Numbered from the stretch's first letter, positions 25,759-35,455 are shown. The stretch is DNA of 64,000 nt from Alcaligenes faecalis (GCF_009497775.1 NZ_CP031012.1:62001-126000), one strand, 5' to 3'. Notes: generated by a model from the sequence alone, not told the origin. Program-made: numbers and translations.

Positions 25759-25783
25759 GCCCGGATGCAGGTGTGATCCGGGC
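25759..25783 (+). other. Hairpin between dctM and dctP
   Basis: GCCCGGAT at 25759-25766 pairs with ATCCGGGC at 25776-25783, six bases after the DctM stop. No T run follows, so partial attenuation or an RNA-stability role is possible. Confidence 0.4.
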
Positions 25784-25894
25784 AGCAGTAAAGACACCGG
25801 GCGTGCAGGTCCAGGACCTGTTTATCGTCCCATCAAGTGGCCAAGACGCCGGGCTGTAGTGGCCCGGCAGCAAAATAATTTACGAGGAGTCGAG

Positions 25895-26932
25895 ATGCGT
25901 GTTTTCAAAAAATTGGCCTTGAGCCTGGGCCTGGCTGCAGCAGCCCTGGCACCGACCATGCCTTCGGTTGCGGCTGAAGTCACCACCCTGCGTTTTTCCC
26001 AGTGGATGCCTCCAGGCCACTTCATCGTGACCAATATGTTCGAACCCTGGGCTCAGGAAGTCGAAAAAGTGACCGAAGGTCGCGTGAAGGTGGAATTCAT
26101 CAACGCGCTGGGCAAGCCACAGGCTCACCTGGATCTGGTGCGTAACGGTATTGCTGATCTGGGCATGTCGGTACACAGCTACACGGCTAACCGCTTCCCG
26201 ATGATCGAATTTGCCGAGCTGCCCTTCACTACTGATGACGGTGGCGTGAACTCGGTCGCTTACTGGCGCACTTACGAAAAGTTCATGATGGGTGCGAACG
26301 AGCACAAGGGCGTGAAACTGCTGGGTATGTGGACCAGCCCTGCTACCGTGATTTTCACCAGCCAGGACAATGTGCAAAGCATTGACGATCTGAAAGGCAA
26401 GAAGCTGCGCTCGCCCAGCCCCTTGTTTGATGCCATTGGTAAAGCTCTGGGTATCGTGACCGTGAACGCTCCTGCATCGGACAGCTACGAAATGCTGTCG
26501 CGTGGTGTGATCGACGGTATGTACTTCCAGTACGACCAATTGGATAACTGGAAACTGGACAAGCTGGTCAAGACCGCCGTGTCCGTGGAAGGTGGCTTTG
26601 GCAAGTCCAGCCAGTACATGTTCATGAACGAGCGCAAGTGGAACAGCCTGTCTGAAGCCGACCGCGCTGCTATTGAAAAAATCAGCGGCGAATGGATTGC
26701 CAACGACTTCGGTTCCAAGTGGCAGGCTGCCGAACAGCAAGCCATCGAGAAGCACACCGCAGCTGGCCTGAAGACACTGCGTATTCAGGGCGAAGCAGCA
26801 GACCAGATGAAAGAGCGTCTGGCCTTTGTTGAAGAAGACTGGATCAAGGCCGCCGACAAGAAGGGCATCGACGGTAAAGCCGCGCTGGCCTACTTCCGCG
26901 AGCAGATCAAAGAGCTGAGCGCTGCCAAGTAA
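25895..26932 (+). CDS. TRAP transporter substrate-binding protein (DctP)
   Basis: A 345-residue periplasmic receptor. The start at 25895 follows a GAGGAG site and opens a Sec signal peptide (RVFKKLALSLGLAAAALAP, cleavage expected after VAA near residue 27). The body has the TRAP family pattern, including the loop around FTSQDNVQSIDDLKGKKLR (residues 150-168) that contains the carboxylate-binding Arg. It is the last gene of the TRAP operon. Ligand unknown. Confidence 0.9.
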   Translation: MRVFKKLALSLGLAAAALAPTMPSVAAEVTTLRFSQWMPPGHFIVTNMFEPWAQEVEKVTEGRVKVEFINALGKPQAHLDLVRNGIADLGMSVHSYTANRFPMIEFAELPFTTDDGGVNSVAYWRTYEKFMMGANEHKGVKLLGMWTSPATVIFTSQDNVQSIDDLKGKKLRSPSPLFDAIGKALGIVTVNAPASDSYEMLSRGVIDGMYFQYDQLDNWKLDKLVKTAVSVEGGFGKSSQYMFMNERKWNSLSEADRAAIEKISGEWIANDFGSKWQAAEQQAIEKHTAAGLKTLRIQGEAADQMKERLAFVEEDWIKAADKKGIDGKAALAYFREQIKELSAAK

Positions 26933-26962
26933 TACGCAGCAAGAGACACACTACAGTCTTGG

Positions 26963-26996
26963 CCCCGCTTTCCTTTGGGAGAGCGGGGTTTTTTTG
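26963..26996 (+). terminator. Rho-independent terminator of the TRAP operon
   Basis: CCCCGCT at 26963-26969 pairs with AGCGGGG at 26982-26988 and is followed by a run of seven T. Confidence 0.85.
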
Positions 26997-27083
26997 TGTT
27001 TCTTGGAGGCTTTCGTCGTGAGCGCAGAGGATAGGCAGCCAGGTTGCTGCTGTAATCTTAGCCGACGTCTCTCCCTGTAAAAC

Positions 27084-27316
27084 GCCGCTTCCGGCCCCGA
27101 CGGGTCTGGCTGGGCTGACCGCTTGCCGGTGCTGCGCACCGGTACCCTGGTCGAGAGAGAGCTACGGGCGCATCCTGAACTCGCACGATAGTTTGTCCCC
27201 CGGACAAACTATAAGCGCCGTGCTCAAACAGCAGGATGCTTGTATCCCTACGCTCTCTCTCGCCTGCGGCAAGCAGTCTGATTCGCCCTGCCAGACCCGT
27301 CGGGGCCGGAAGCGGC
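27084..27316. repeat. Long imperfect inverted repeat (233 bp) with nested hairpins
   Basis: The outer arms 27084-27110 and 27290-27316 are identical over 27 bases in inverted orientation. The exact centre (27200) is also the centre of a perfect palindrome with 11-base arms (27188-27198 and 27202-27212). Between them lie further partly matched inverted pieces (GAGAGAGAGC near 27153 with its complement near 27252; GCTTGCCG at 27121 with CGGCAAGC at 27266) and a local hairpin at 27126-27142. No ORF is supported inside. It could be a palindromic non-autonomous element, a degraded IS remnant or a very large folded RNA; I do not recognise it. Confidence 0.7.
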
Positions 27317-27349
27317 TTGCAGCGGAGCAAGTGCGCAAGTTTTACAGCT

Positions 27350-28738
27350 TCAGGGGGCGGGTGGGGGTGCCCCTGTCTCCAGGTCATAGTAGTGATTGAC
27401 CGCGTATTCATTGATCACCGCTTTGCTCCCGTAGTAGCGGGCCATGGCCTTGGGGTTGAAGTGCATATCAAAGCGATCCCGCGAGCGCAATGTGGGTAGA
27501 AAGAAATACTTGGGTAGCCTTACGTGATGACGCTGATGCTTGTGGGCATCGGACAAGATCGCGCGCCGCACCTGATCCTGCTCCCAGGTGCCGTGATAAC
27601 TGCGTAACATGAGGCCGCTGGACACCAGCCATAGCGTGCCGCAGGCCCCCAGGGTCATTAATAGGCTGCGTTGCATAGGTATGACGCGTTGCCCTCGTGC
27701 CAATAAATCATGTCCATAAATAGACAGGGCCACCAGCAGATACATCAAGCCGCCATTCAAGGCTCGCTTGGGAATATTGGGTGCCAGAACCAGTATGGCA
27801 TTGGCCAGGAGCGACGCTCCAATGAGCAGCCATATCGCCTGACGCACTGATTGAGAGGACGCAGGCCCTGCGGCAAAACGCCAAATCAGCATCACCAGGA
27901 TTACACCCCAATAACGCAATATCGCGTCCGGGAAACGGCGACTGAAATGCTCCCAAATGCGCCATAGCAAAGGCTGGTCGTACCAATGAGCAAAGGCCTC
28001 TGCGCGTACCTGATTGCCCGGTGCCAAGACCAAGACGGCTACGCCCAGCCCCATGCACAGCAACCAGACCAGATGCCATTTGCTCAGCGAACCCGTACGC
28101 TGAAAGTGTCTTAGACACAGATACGCTAACAAGCACCAACTGATAATGCCGGTGTTCTCATTGGAGCAACCGGCCAGCACGGCCAGAATGCAGAGCGCCA
28201 AGCCCATGCCAACGGAGGGTCTGCCTTTTTGCAGATACCAGATAAAAGCCAGTACGAAGCCAAAATTGAATAAGTTCGGCCATAGATAATTTGCTGCACC
28301 CACCAGCCAGAATGTGGTTTGTCCCAGATCGGGATTAACCAGCCAATACAGCGTGAACATCAGTAGCAGTAAGGATGGGCGCAAGGCCTGTCCCGCCAGA
28401 CGCGCTCCTAAGGTGGCTAATATCCAGATCAGGCCAAACAGGGCCGCTGTATTCAGTGTGGCTTTCAGCCAGCCGGGGGCCAGGTTGAGTATGGCGCTGG
28501 AAATCGTGTCTGATACGAGCCGACCACTCCAGTTCAGGTAGTGGGCCTTAATTGATGCCCAGGCAATCCCCTTGTTGGCGTAGTTGAAGTCGTCCGAAAT
28601 CATGGGGGTGAGCCAGTAAATGGTCCACGTGGCCATCACAGCCATCACTGCAAAAAGAATAAAAGCCCAGGCGCCAGAACGGCGGCCGAGCAAGGGCTGG
28701 CTGAATCGAGATTCAGCAAAAGAGAGAGTTGAGCTCAT
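27350..28738 (-). CDS. Polytopic membrane protein, DUF6056/glycosyltransferase-C-like
   Basis: A 462-residue protein with about 10-12 hydrophobic helices. After the first helix (about residues 25-45) an ISDDFNYANKG segment faces the periplasm; acidic pairs in this first loop are the catalytic mark of GT-C-type lipid-linked sugar transferases. The C-terminal 70 residues are soluble and basic. It resembles DUF6056-type proteins found in surface-polysaccharide settings, but no such genes are near. It is a single gene. Function not established. Confidence 0.6.
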   Translation of the reverse strand: MSSTLSFAESRFSQPLLGRRSGAWAFILFAVMAVMATWTIYWLTPMISDDFNYANKGIAWASIKAHYLNWSGRLVSDTISSAILNLAPGWLKATLNTAALFGLIWILATLGARLAGQALRPSLLLLMFTLYWLVNPDLGQTTFWLVGAANYLWPNLFNFGFVLAFIWYLQKGRPSVGMGLALCILAVLAGCSNENTGIISWCLLAYLCLRHFQRTGSLSKWHLVWLLCMGLGVAVLVLAPGNQVRAEAFAHWYDQPLLWRIWEHFSRRFPDAILRYWGVILVMLIWRFAAGPASSQSVRQAIWLLIGASLLANAILVLAPNIPKRALNGGLMYLLVALSIYGHDLLARGQRVIPMQRSLLMTLGACGTLWLVSSGLMLRSYHGTWEQDQVRRAILSDAHKHQRHHVRLPKYFFLPTLRSRDRFDMHFNPKAMARYYGSKAVINEYAVNHYYDLETGAPPPAP

Positions 28739-29059
28739 CGAAATGAAGCGGCGGGTTTGTGGGCAGGTCCACGACGACGGTATTACACATCGCTGGCCGC
28801 CCTGGATGTTATTGCCACGGTGATATCAGTTATTTTCCGGGCTGAAAGGAAAGAAAGTATCTCAGGTACCCGTTGAAACACTGCGTTTAACGGCCTTACT
28901 GATCGCCATCCTTTAAATCTAAACCAAATCGGGGTTTTCCCTGCTTTTGCGGCTTCTTGCGCTTATTGGCTAGGCGCTGCGCAAAGTGGATATACCGGCA
29001 TAAATGGCACTTCTACCATTGGCTCCATCGTCATACCTAAAAAACAAAAGGAGAAGGAC
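28739..29059. promoter_or_regulatory. 321-base divergent intergenic region
   Basis: It separates the minus-strand membrane-protein gene from the plus-strand monooxygenase operon. I see no gene and no clear palindrome. The promoter for the operon starting at 29060 should lie here; the AAAAGGAGAAGG ribosome site is at 29047-29057. Confidence 0.35.
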
Positions 29060-29956
29060 GTGGGGGACATCAATAAAAAAATAGCAGCCGTTGTACTGGG
29101 AGCTGGCGCATTGGGCGCTGGTCCGGCCTATGCCATTGAAGGTAATGGCCTGCCCATTTATCCCGACGGTTTGGAAAATTTCATGAGTGGCGCCCTGCCA
29201 CCACCCGGTGTGCATTTGCTGATGTACGGCGGTGCCATGCGCTATGACTCGGTGCGGGACAAGAACGGCGACAAGCTGCCTATTCCGGACTTCAAGGTGG
29301 ATGTGGCCATGGTGGCCCCCCGTCTGGTTTGGGTGACGGAGCAGCAAGTGTTTGGTGGCCAACTGGCGTTCCACGCGCTGGCTCCCCTGCTGACCGTCAA
29401 GGCGCAAGCCGCTGGTCAGTCGCAGCGCCGCAGTGGTCTGGGTGATGTGGTGTTTGGTCCTGCCCTGGGTTTCCACCCCAGCGAAAAAATGCACTACGTG
29501 CTGGGTGTGGACTTTGTGGCCCCTACCGGCCGCTACAAGGTCACTGACAGCGCCAACCTGGGCCGCAACTACTGGGCCATTCAGCCCGCTGCTGCGTTCA
29601 GCTACATGCAGCCCAGTGGCATCAACCTGGATTTGAAGATGATGGTGGACTTCAACTTCCGCAACAGTGATACCGAAACCCGCACGGGTAAGGCCATTCA
29701 CGCCGACTACGCCGTGGGTTGGGGTTTCGGTAATGGCCTGGTGCTGGGGGTGGGTGGTTATGCCTATCAACAGATTGAAAGCGACCGTGGCCCGGCAGCC
29801 GGGGACAGCAAGGCGCGCTCTTTCGCCATTGGTCCCAGCCTGCGTTACGCCAACGACAAGGGTCTGCTGATTACGGCCAAGTACCAGCAGGATCTGGGTG
29901 TGCGTGGCCGTCCTGAAGGAAAACAATTTTTTGTAAAAGTAGCGGTTCCGTTCTAA
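29060..29956 (+). CDS. Outer-membrane transporter, phenol-degradation MetA-like
   Basis: A 298-residue protein with a GTG start preceded by AAAGGAG. It has a signal peptide (residues 1 to about 25, cleavage after AYA) and alternating beta-strand sequence ending in KVAVPF, the C-terminal Phe of outer-membrane barrels. It belongs to the MetA/SphaA-like channels (Phenol_MetA_deg) that accompany aromatic catabolic operons and probably admit hydrophobic substrates. It is the first gene of an operon with an SDR, a StyA-like oxygenase and its reductase. Confidence 0.75.
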   Translation: MGDINKKIAAVVLGAGALGAGPAYAIEGNGLPIYPDGLENFMSGALPPPGVHLLMYGGAMRYDSVRDKNGDKLPIPDFKVDVAMVAPRLVWVTEQQVFGGQLAFHALAPLLTVKAQAAGQSQRRSGLGDVVFGPALGFHPSEKMHYVLGVDFVAPTGRYKVTDSANLGRNYWAIQPAAAFSYMQPSGINLDLKMMVDFNFRNSDTETRTGKAIHADYAVGWGFGNGLVLGVGGYAYQQIESDRGPAAGDSKARSFAIGPSLRYANDKGLLITAKYQQDLGVRGRPEGKQFFVKVAVPF

Positions 29957-29978
29957 GGGCCCGCGGCAGGAGAGCGAG

Positions 29979-30761
29979 ATGAAAGGACTGAAAGACAAGG
30001 TAGTCATTGTCACCGGCGGCGCAACGCGCGTTGGCGCAGGCGTGGTCGAAGTGCTGATGGGCTATGGCGCACGTGTGGCTGTGTTTGATATTGATGCCGC
30101 AGGTGGTCAGAAAGCCGTAGGCAACGATGCCGCCAAAGCCAAATTCTGGGAAGTGGACATCACCAGCGATCAAAGCCTGAATGCGGCCATCGAGCAGGTC
30201 AAGGCGCACTTTGGCCGTGTGGATGGCCTGGTCAATTTGGCCTGTTCCTATCTGGATGAGGGCATGGCCTCCAGCCGTGCAGACTGGCTCAAGGCATTGG
30301 ACATCAACCTGGTCAGCGCTGTGCAAGCAGCCAAGGCCGTGCGTCCCTTGTTGCCGCGTGGCGGCTCCATCGTCAACTTCACGTCCATTTCATCGTCGAT
30401 CGCACAAACCGGGCGCTGGTTGTACCCGGTCTCCAAGGCCGCCTTGTTGCAACTGACGCGCAGCATGGCTCTGGACTTCGCTCCGGATGGTATCCGCGTG
30501 AACTCGGTCTCGCCCGGCTGGATCTGGTCGCGGGTGATGGACGAGCTGACAGGCGGTGATCGCGCCAAAACCGACCGCGTGGCCTCGGCATTTCACATGC
30601 TGGGCCGCGTGGGCGACCCGCAGGAAGTGGGCGAAGTCGTGTCCTTCCTGCTCTCGGATTCCGCCAGTTTCGTGACCGGTGCCGATTACGCCGTGGATGG
30701 CGGCTACTCGGCCATGGGTCCCGAGCAAGGTGTACCGGCCATTCCCAAATTGGCTGAATAA
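29979..30761 (+). CDS. Short-chain dehydrogenase/reductase of the monooxygenase operon
   Basis: A 260-residue SDR: TGGATRVGAG cofactor motif (about residues 12-21), catalytic Ser in FTSIS and YPVSK. CAGGAGAG precedes the start. In the Acinetobacter iif indole-oxidation cluster an SDR (IifB) works with a StyA-like oxygenase and flavin reductase and prevents indigo formation; gene order and partner types here suggest the same role. Orthology is not verified. Confidence 0.8.
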   Translation: MKGLKDKVVIVTGGATRVGAGVVEVLMGYGARVAVFDIDAAGGQKAVGNDAAKAKFWEVDITSDQSLNAAIEQVKAHFGRVDGLVNLACSYLDEGMASSRADWLKALDINLVSAVQAAKAVRPLLPRGGSIVNFTSISSSIAQTGRWLYPVSKAALLQLTRSMALDFAPDGIRVNSVSPGWIWSRVMDELTGGDRAKTDRVASAFHMLGRVGDPQEVGEVVSFLLSDSASFVTGADYAVDGGYSAMGPEQGVPAIPKLAE

Positions 30762-30818
30762 GAAAAACCGGGACGCCGCTGGGGTGGCGTCCTTAGCTCC
30801 CTCAGAAGGAAAAAAATC

Positions 30819-32063
30819 ATGCGTAAAGTTGCTATTGTGGGCGCTGGCCAAGCTGGCATGCCCGTTGCATTCGGCCTCTTGGCCCAAGGTTACGAAGTAG
30901 CCGTTTTCACCAACCGCAGCCCTGACGATGTTCGTGGTGGCCGCGTCATGTCCAGCCAGTGCATGTTTGCCGAGGCGCTGGATGTAGAGCGTCGCCTGGG
31001 TCTGAACTTCTGGGATGACGAGTGCCCACCTGTACAAGGTATTGGTTTTGCCCTGCCTAACCCCGATCAGCCTGACACCAAGGCCGTGGATTGGAGCGGT
31101 CGTCTGGACCGCGAAGCCCAAGCCACCGACCAGCGCGTGAAAATGCCTTACTGGCTTGAACTGTTCGAGCAGCGTGGCGGCAAGCTGATCATGGAAGATG
31201 TGGGCGTGGCCGAACTGGAACGCATCACCCAGGAATACGATCTGACCATGCTGGCTGCCGGTAAAGGCGAAGTGGTCAAACTGTTCGAGCGTGATGATCA
31301 GCGCTCCATGTACGACAAGCCCCAGCGTGCTCTGGCCCTGACCTACGTACACGGTCTGGAGCCTACGCCTGAATACTCGCGCGTGTCCTTTAACTTCATC
31401 CCCGGTGTGGGCGAATACTTTGTGTTCCCATCGCTGACCCTGTCCGGTCCTTGCGACATCATGGTGTTTGAAGGCGTGCCTGGTGGCCCATTGGATCGCT
31501 TCCGCGAGGCCAAGACCCCCGAAGCTCACCTGGAACAAAGCGTGTCCTTCCTGCGCGAATTCCTGCCTTGGGAAGCCGACCGCGCCCGCAATGTGGAACT
31601 GACTGACGCCCAGGGTTATCTGTCCGGCGCTTTCCCTCCCACGGTGCGCAAACCGGTACTGACACTGCCTTCGGGCCGCATGGTGCTGGGTCTGGGCGAT
31701 GCCGTGGTCGTGAACGACCCCATTACCGGCCAGGGTTCCAACAATGCCGCCAAAGCCGCCCAAGTGTATCTGGACAGCATTTTGCAACGTGGTGAAGGCG
31801 CGTTTGACCGTAACTGGATGCAGGAAACGTTCGAGCGTTACTGGGATTACGCCAACCTGGTGGTGCGCTGGACCAACTCCATGTTGAAGCCGCCAACCGA
31901 CTCCTCTTTTGCCTTGTTGACCTCGGCTCAGCAATCGCCTGCCCTGGCGCATTTCCTGGCCAACAGCTTTAACCACCCGCCGGTTCTGTTCCCGGCCTGG
32001 GAAGATCTGAATGCCGCCCAGGCATTGATCGAGAAGACTCGCAGCCAATCTGTGGCTGCCTGA
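30819..32063 (+). CDS. Styrene/indole monooxygenase-family FAD-dependent oxygenase (StyA-like)
   Basis: A 414-residue single-domain flavoprotein with an N-terminal VAIVGAGQAGMPVAFGL dinucleotide fold. It also has GGRVMSSQCMFAEAL, FIPGVGEYFVFP and GLGDAVVVNDPITGQGSNNAAKA, which are characteristic of the StyA/indole monooxygenase branch (group E) rather than of aromatic hydroxylases. These enzymes use reduced FAD from a separate reductase to epoxidise styrene or oxidise indole at C2-C3. A flavin reductase gene follows 25 bases later. Indole is the likelier substrate because no styrene-pathway genes are near. AGAAGGAAAAAA precedes the ATG. Confidence 0.85.
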   Translation: MRKVAIVGAGQAGMPVAFGLLAQGYEVAVFTNRSPDDVRGGRVMSSQCMFAEALDVERRLGLNFWDDECPPVQGIGFALPNPDQPDTKAVDWSGRLDREAQATDQRVKMPYWLELFEQRGGKLIMEDVGVAELERITQEYDLTMLAAGKGEVVKLFERDDQRSMYDKPQRALALTYVHGLEPTPEYSRVSFNFIPGVGEYFVFPSLTLSGPCDIMVFEGVPGGPLDRFREAKTPEAHLEQSVSFLREFLPWEADRARNVELTDAQGYLSGAFPPTVRKPVLTLPSGRMVLGLGDAVVVNDPITGQGSNNAAKAAQVYLDSILQRGEGAFDRNWMQETFERYWDYANLVVRWTNSMLKPPTDSSFALLTSAQQSPALAHFLANSFNHPPVLFPAWEDLNAAQALIEKTRSQSVAA

Positions 32064-32088
32064 TAGATAGTATTCAAGGAGACGTATC

Positions 32089-32700
32089 ATGACCCCCACC
32101 GCAACGCTGCAAGACTCCTCGTCCCAAACCGCTGCCCAGCGGCAGGCCGTGTCTGCCCAAGCGTTGGCAGCCGCTGACGCCAAACCCACACCGTCCAATC
32201 TGAATGTGGTCGATAGCCGTGCGTTTCGCCAGGCACTGGGCCATTTTCCAACGGGTGTGGCCATTGTCACGACTCGTTGTCCCGATGGCCGGGCGGTGGG
32301 TCTGACCATCAACTCCTTTACCTCCCTGTCGCTGGAGCCGCCTCTGGTGATGTGGAGCCTGGTGAATCACTCGCCCAGCCTGGAGATCTTTGAAAAATGC
32401 AGCCACTTTGCCATCAATGTGATTAGCCAGGAGCAAGTGCCTGTGGCTCTGGGTTTTGCCAATTCCCAGGTCAAGGACAAGTTCTCGCTGGTCTCGCATG
32501 TGGATGGTGAAGAAGGCGTGCCATTGCTGGACGATTGCGTGGCGACCTTTGTGTGCGAGAACTACCGTCAGCACGAAGGTGGTGACCACACTTTGTTTAT
32601 TGGCCGTGTGGTGCGTCACACCACGCTGACCGAACACGAGCCTGCGGTGTTTCACCGTGGCCGTTTCGCCAACCTGACCACGCCTAGCGGAGACCGTTGA
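32089..32700 (+). CDS. Flavin reductase component (StyB-like)
   Basis: A 203-residue protein with an FMN/FAD-binding split-barrel domain from about residue 42 (FRQALGHFPTGVAIVTT, LTINSFTSLSLEPPLVMWSL), as in HpaC/StyB-type NADH:flavin reductases. The first 40 residues are a low-complexity Ala/Gln/Ser-rich extension with no obvious function. It should supply reduced FAD to the upstream oxygenase. Its stop nearly abuts the next ATG (32702), indicating coupled translation. Confidence 0.85.
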   Translation: MTPTATLQDSSSQTAAQRQAVSAQALAAADAKPTPSNLNVVDSRAFRQALGHFPTGVAIVTTRCPDGRAVGLTINSFTSLSLEPPLVMWSLVNHSPSLEIFEKCSHFAINVISQEQVPVALGFANSQVKDKFSLVSHVDGEEGVPLLDDCVATFVCENYRQHEGGDHTLFIGRVVRHTTLTEHEPAVFHRGRFANLTTPSGDR

Positions 32701-32701
32701 A

Positions 32702-34294
32702 ATGAGTGACGCGCACAGCGCTGATGTAGTCATTGTCGGCAGCGGGATGAACTCCCTGACCTGCGCCGCCTTGTTGGCCCAACGGGGCTTGTCGGTGACA
32801 GTGCTGGAGCGCAATGCGGTTGCCGGGGGCTGTATCCGTACACAGGAGCTGTTCCCCGGTTTTACCCATGATGTTCTGTCCAGCTGGTATCCCCTGTTCA
32901 TGGGCGGCGCGTCGTATGCCGCTCTGGCAGAGCCCTTGGCCAAAGCCGGTCTGGAGTTTGCCAAAGGCGAGTACAGCACGGGCTTGGCCATTCCCGGTGG
33001 CCCGTCGCTGGCCTTGCGCCAGGATATGGACGACACGGTGCGTCGTTTCAATGACTTGATGCCCGGCGAAGGCGATGCCTTGGGGGCCATGGCTGCCCGC
33101 ATGTTTGGCCCGGATGCCGGTCTGGTATTTGGCCTGCTGGGTGGTGAGCCCTACCGCTGGCCCATGGCCAAGCTGGCTTTTGGTGCCTGGCGGGAACGGG
33201 GTTTGGACGGTTTGATGTCCTTTGGCTCGCAAGCGCTGGAAAGCTTCCGGCGCTGGGCCATGCGCGATCTGCGCAGCGATCTGGCCCGCGCCATGATTGC
33301 TCCCTGGGTGCTGCATAGCGGCCTGGGCCCGGACGAGGCCAGCTCGGCCCTGATCGGCAAGCTGACTTTCAGCGCCGTCGTCAGTGGCGGCATGCCGGTG
33401 GTCAAAGGCGGCAGTTACCAGATTGTGAAAGCCTTTACCCGCATTATTGAAGAAGCAGGTGGTGCGGTACTGACCAATTCCCATGTGGATCGCGTGCTGG
33501 TGGAAGGTAATAAAGCCACTGGAGTGTGTGTGGGTACGCAGCGCTATCTGGCCCGCCGTGCGGTGGTCTGCAATGTGACGCCCGGTCAGCTGTACGGCGA
33601 CTTGTTGCCGGAAGTGGAGCCTGAACTGCTGAAGTCCGCTCAGGATTATCACTATGGCCGCGGTGGCATGCAGATTCACTTTGCCTTGAATTCCCCGCCC
33701 GACTGGGTGGACCCGGAACTGCGCCATGTACCGATGGTGCATGTGACGGAAAGCATGGAGCAGGTGTGTTCCTCTGTGGTGACGGCCAGCAATGGCTATC
33801 TGCCCGCCAAACCGACCTTGGCCGTGGGCCAGCCGGTGGCGGTGGATGTGACTCGCGCACCGGAAGGACACTGGATTCTATGGGTACAAATGCAGGAACT
33901 GCCGCGCCACATCAAAGGCGATGAGGCGGGCGAGATTCCTGTGCCGGCTGATGGTCGCTGGAACGAAGCCGTGCGCGAGGCCATGGCCGACCGCGTGCAG
34001 GCCCGTCTGGAAACCGTCATGCCCGGTTTGGCCGCCAAGATCATCGGGCGTCGTAGCGTCAGCCCGGCGGATCTGGAAGCCTTGAACATGAATCTGGTGG
34101 GGGGCGATCCGTATAGCGGAGTGTGCTCGCCGGATCAGTTCTTTTTCATGCGTCCTTTTGCAGGACACAAGAACGCGCGTAGCGGCACGACGCCCTGGCG
34201 CAATCTGCATCAAATTGGTGCGTCGGTGCATCCGGGCCCTGGCCTGGGTGGTCAATCCGGCTATCTGGCAGCCCAGCGTATCTTGAAGGGGTGA
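32702..34294 (+). CDS. Phytoene-desaturase-like FAD-dependent oxidoreductase
   Basis: A 530-residue flavoprotein. It has an N-terminal VVIVGSGMNSLTCAALLAQRG fold, the VTVLERNAVAGGCIRTQE motif of the carotenoid desaturase/amine oxidase superfamily, and a C-terminal GASVHPGPGLGGQSGYLAA FAD-binding signature. It starts one base after the flavin reductase stop, so it belongs to the oxygenase operon. No carotenoid genes are nearby. A role in dehydrogenating an oxidised indole-type intermediate is possible, but nothing in the sequence fixes it. Confidence 0.75.
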   Translation: MSDAHSADVVIVGSGMNSLTCAALLAQRGLSVTVLERNAVAGGCIRTQELFPGFTHDVLSSWYPLFMGGASYAALAEPLAKAGLEFAKGEYSTGLAIPGGPSLALRQDMDDTVRRFNDLMPGEGDALGAMAARMFGPDAGLVFGLLGGEPYRWPMAKLAFGAWRERGLDGLMSFGSQALESFRRWAMRDLRSDLARAMIAPWVLHSGLGPDEASSALIGKLTFSAVVSGGMPVVKGGSYQIVKAFTRIIEEAGGAVLTNSHVDRVLVEGNKATGVCVGTQRYLARRAVVCNVTPGQLYGDLLPEVEPELLKSAQDYHYGRGGMQIHFALNSPPDWVDPELRHVPMVHVTESMEQVCSSVVTASNGYLPAKPTLAVGQPVAVDVTRAPEGHWILWVQMQELPRHIKGDEAGEIPVPADGRWNEAVREAMADRVQARLETVMPGLAAKIIGRRSVSPADLEALNMNLVGGDPYSGVCSPDQFFFMRPFAGHKNARSGTTPWRNLHQIGASVHPGPGLGGQSGYLAAQRILKG

Positions 34295-34316
34295 GAGGAC
34301 GGGTGAGGCGGTCAGC

Positions 34317-35294
34317 TTAGTGCTGACCGCCGCGCACTCGTTGCAGGGTCTCGCTAGGCGTTTCGCCAAAGCGGCTGCGGTATTCGGCGCTGAAACGGCC
34401 CTGGTGTGCAAAGCCCCAGCGCATGGCCAGGTCGGCCAGCGTCAGATGAGGCTCGTTGGAATGGATCAGTTCGTGGCGCAGACGGTCCAGACGCACTTGG
34501 CGCAAGTACTGCATGGGGCTGACGCCGTAGTGGTCTCTGAAGGCTTGCTGCAAGGTGCGCGAGCTGACGCCCGCAATGGTGCTGAGTTCGTCCACCGTAA
34601 CGGGCAAATGGGCCTGCTCATGCAAATGGCTGGCTACTTTCTTCAAGTGACGCGGCAAGATGCGGGTGGGGTTCAGGGCCTGAATCTGAGCCGGTGGGTG
34701 CAGATCCAGCAAGGTTGTCACCGCCAATTGCTCCAGCTGGTTGATAATCAGCGGCGAGCGCAAAATGTCTTCGTAGTTGCGTGCACAGTCCAGCACATAG
34801 CGCAGCATGATTTGCCAGGAAGGCTGGGTATGCGCCTCCAGGCGTACCGGAAACAGCAAACCTTGCGGGCCTACGTCCAGGCCCATGCCACGGGCAGCCT
34901 GTTCCACCAGATTGCGGTCTATCTTGAGCATTAATTGCTCATTATTGGCATGCCAGATCATATCCACGTCCTCGTTGGGATTCAGGATCGTGGCGGCGTA
35001 GGGGGTGGAGTCCACGGTTTGGCCACCGCAGCGAATTCTGGCGGTGCCATATTGGGGCATCTGGACCAGGTAGAAACCGGCCAAGTGGTCAGGTTGGATA
35101 TGTACGTCGGCGCCATAGCCCAGGCGGCTCAAGGCGACCTGACCAAACTGGGCGTGTCGCAGCCGGGTTTGCAGGGTCTGGTCGGCACGTAGCTGCTTGA
35201 GCTGGTGCGACTTGAACATGTCGCTGACAGATTTGCGCACGTGTTCCAGGTCAGCAGAAGCTACACGTGCCCAGTGATCGGGCTTATTTTCCAT
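34317..35294 (-). CDS. AraC-family transcriptional regulator
   Basis: A 325-residue protein. The C-terminal AraC domain has two helix-turn-helices (VTVDELSTIAGVSSRTLQQAFRDHYG and LTLADLAMRWGFAHQGRFSAEYRSRFG). The N-terminal part resembles the AraC_binding_2 ligand domain of the XylS/benzoate-type activators. Its stop lies 22 bases from the convergent monooxygenase operon, and it diverges from the FMN split-barrel gene at 35456. Iif-type indole clusters also have an AraC regulator; it is probably an activator of the flanking genes. Confidence 0.88.
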   Translation of the reverse strand: MENKPDHWARVASADLEHVRKSVSDMFKSHQLKQLRADQTLQTRLRHAQFGQVALSRLGYGADVHIQPDHLAGFYLVQMPQYGTARIRCGGQTVDSTPYAATILNPNEDVDMIWHANNEQLMLKIDRNLVEQAARGMGLDVGPQGLLFPVRLEAHTQPSWQIMLRYVLDCARNYEDILRSPLIINQLEQLAVTTLLDLHPPAQIQALNPTRILPRHLKKVASHLHEQAHLPVTVDELSTIAGVSSRTLQQAFRDHYGVSPMQYLRQVRLDRLRHELIHSNEPHLTLADLAMRWGFAHQGRFSAEYRSRFGETPSETLQRVRGGQH

Positions 35295-35455
35295 GTTTCA
35301 TGTGCCTAGATGGTTCTGAAAGGCAGGAAGGATACGTAAAACCTTGAGTTTCAACGGTTTGCAGCGGCTTTATTTTAGTTGTAAAGTATATCAGTGGGCC
35401 ACCGGGATTTCCCGCAGTCCTGTTTAGTTTGTTTTGTTTATTAACAGAGAGAACC

